From: JBBDXA01 sp040902585
Lineage (GTDB): Bacteria > Planctomycetota > Phycisphaerae > Phycisphaerales > Phycisphaeraceae
Assembly: GCA_040902585.1 (NCBI GenBank)
Contig: JBBDXA010000143.1
Span: forward strand, 1-24,613
Direction of reading: 5' to 3'
DNA: 24,613 nt
The position numbers were made by a program, and so were the translations under genes. Each line of letters starts with the position of its first letter. Positions within the stretch are counted from its first letter, which is position 1. A model generated the notes under the pieces. It was given only the letters and a program-made list of their open reading frames with translations. It had not been told where the DNA came from and searched no databases. Shown piece after piece: positions 24,536-24,613 of this stretch.

Positions 24536-24583
24536 AGGTTGCTCTGAAAGCCGCGAGGGAAGCAGCCGCTCGGAAGGATGGAA

Positions 24584-24613
24584 CTCCCCTCCCTCCCAGG
24601 GAGGGGCCGGGGG
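24584..24613. repeat. Second copy of the G/C-rich dispersed palindrome, cut by the window end
   Basis: CTCCCCTCCCTC...GGGAGGGG followed by CCGGGGG matches the element inside the VWA gene (13215-13248) with few differences. Here it is intergenic and truncated by the window edge. Confidence 0.8.

Overview
The window looks like chromosomal DNA from a GC-rich planctomycete, most likely of the Phycisphaerae type. The best marker is a small membrane protein (2505-2897) ending in a zinc ribbon, CPACGYDLRG...CPECG, a tail I associate with planctomycetes. A RodA/PBP2 pair, PPDK and IspG, and many short dispersed palindromes fit this. This is inference from protein style; no rRNA, tRNA, CRISPR array or transposase was found.

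Layout. 1-500: no firm gene, but a minus-strand run with a strong ribosome-binding site, a histidine-rich reading frame and two stable hairpins that looks like an amino-acid attenuator reading off the left edge. 502-1185: an AT-richer accessory membrane/coiled-coil protein. 1232-2407: GAR transformylase (PurN) fused to a MESH1/SpoT-like HD hydrolase. 2505-5915 (+): zinc-ribbon membrane protein, GluQRS with a palindromic insertion, a DUF192 lipoprotein, and an RsbU-type PP2C phosphatase. 5940-6617 (-): riboflavin synthase. 6823-11686 (+): AspRS, AsnB, secreted endonuclease/exonuclease/phosphatase-family protein. 11694-13717 (-): metallo-beta-lactamase-fold hydrolase and a VWA protein, separated by inverted 7-bp arrays. 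13785-14606 (+): SDR oxidoreductase. 14717-19073 (-): cell-wall operon mrdA (PBP2)-rodA-rsmG, with GTGA overlaps between genes. 19138-20296 (-): a two-gene accessory cassette, FRG-domain protein plus a protein built from two copies of a 65-residue unit. 20326-21615 (-): ispG. 21674-24379 (-): ppdK with its own promoter and terminator.

How the genes relate. Housekeeping functions dominate: translation (aspS, GluQRS, rsmG), cell-wall elongation (mrdA-rodA), isoprenoids (ispG), riboflavin, purine and asparagine synthesis, and pyruvate/PEP interconversion. Accessory material is confined to the left edge (1-1231) and to the FRG cassette between ispG and mrdA. Short-period tandem repeats and palindromes recur at gene starts and inside coding regions (purN, GluQRS, VWA). 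Several genes without a Shine-Dalgarno have a -10-like hexamer 6-9 nt before the start codon, suggesting leaderless mRNAs.

The most interesting items are the PurN-HD fusion, the FRG/duplicated-unit pair, the possible His attenuator, and in-frame repeat insertions in conserved genes.
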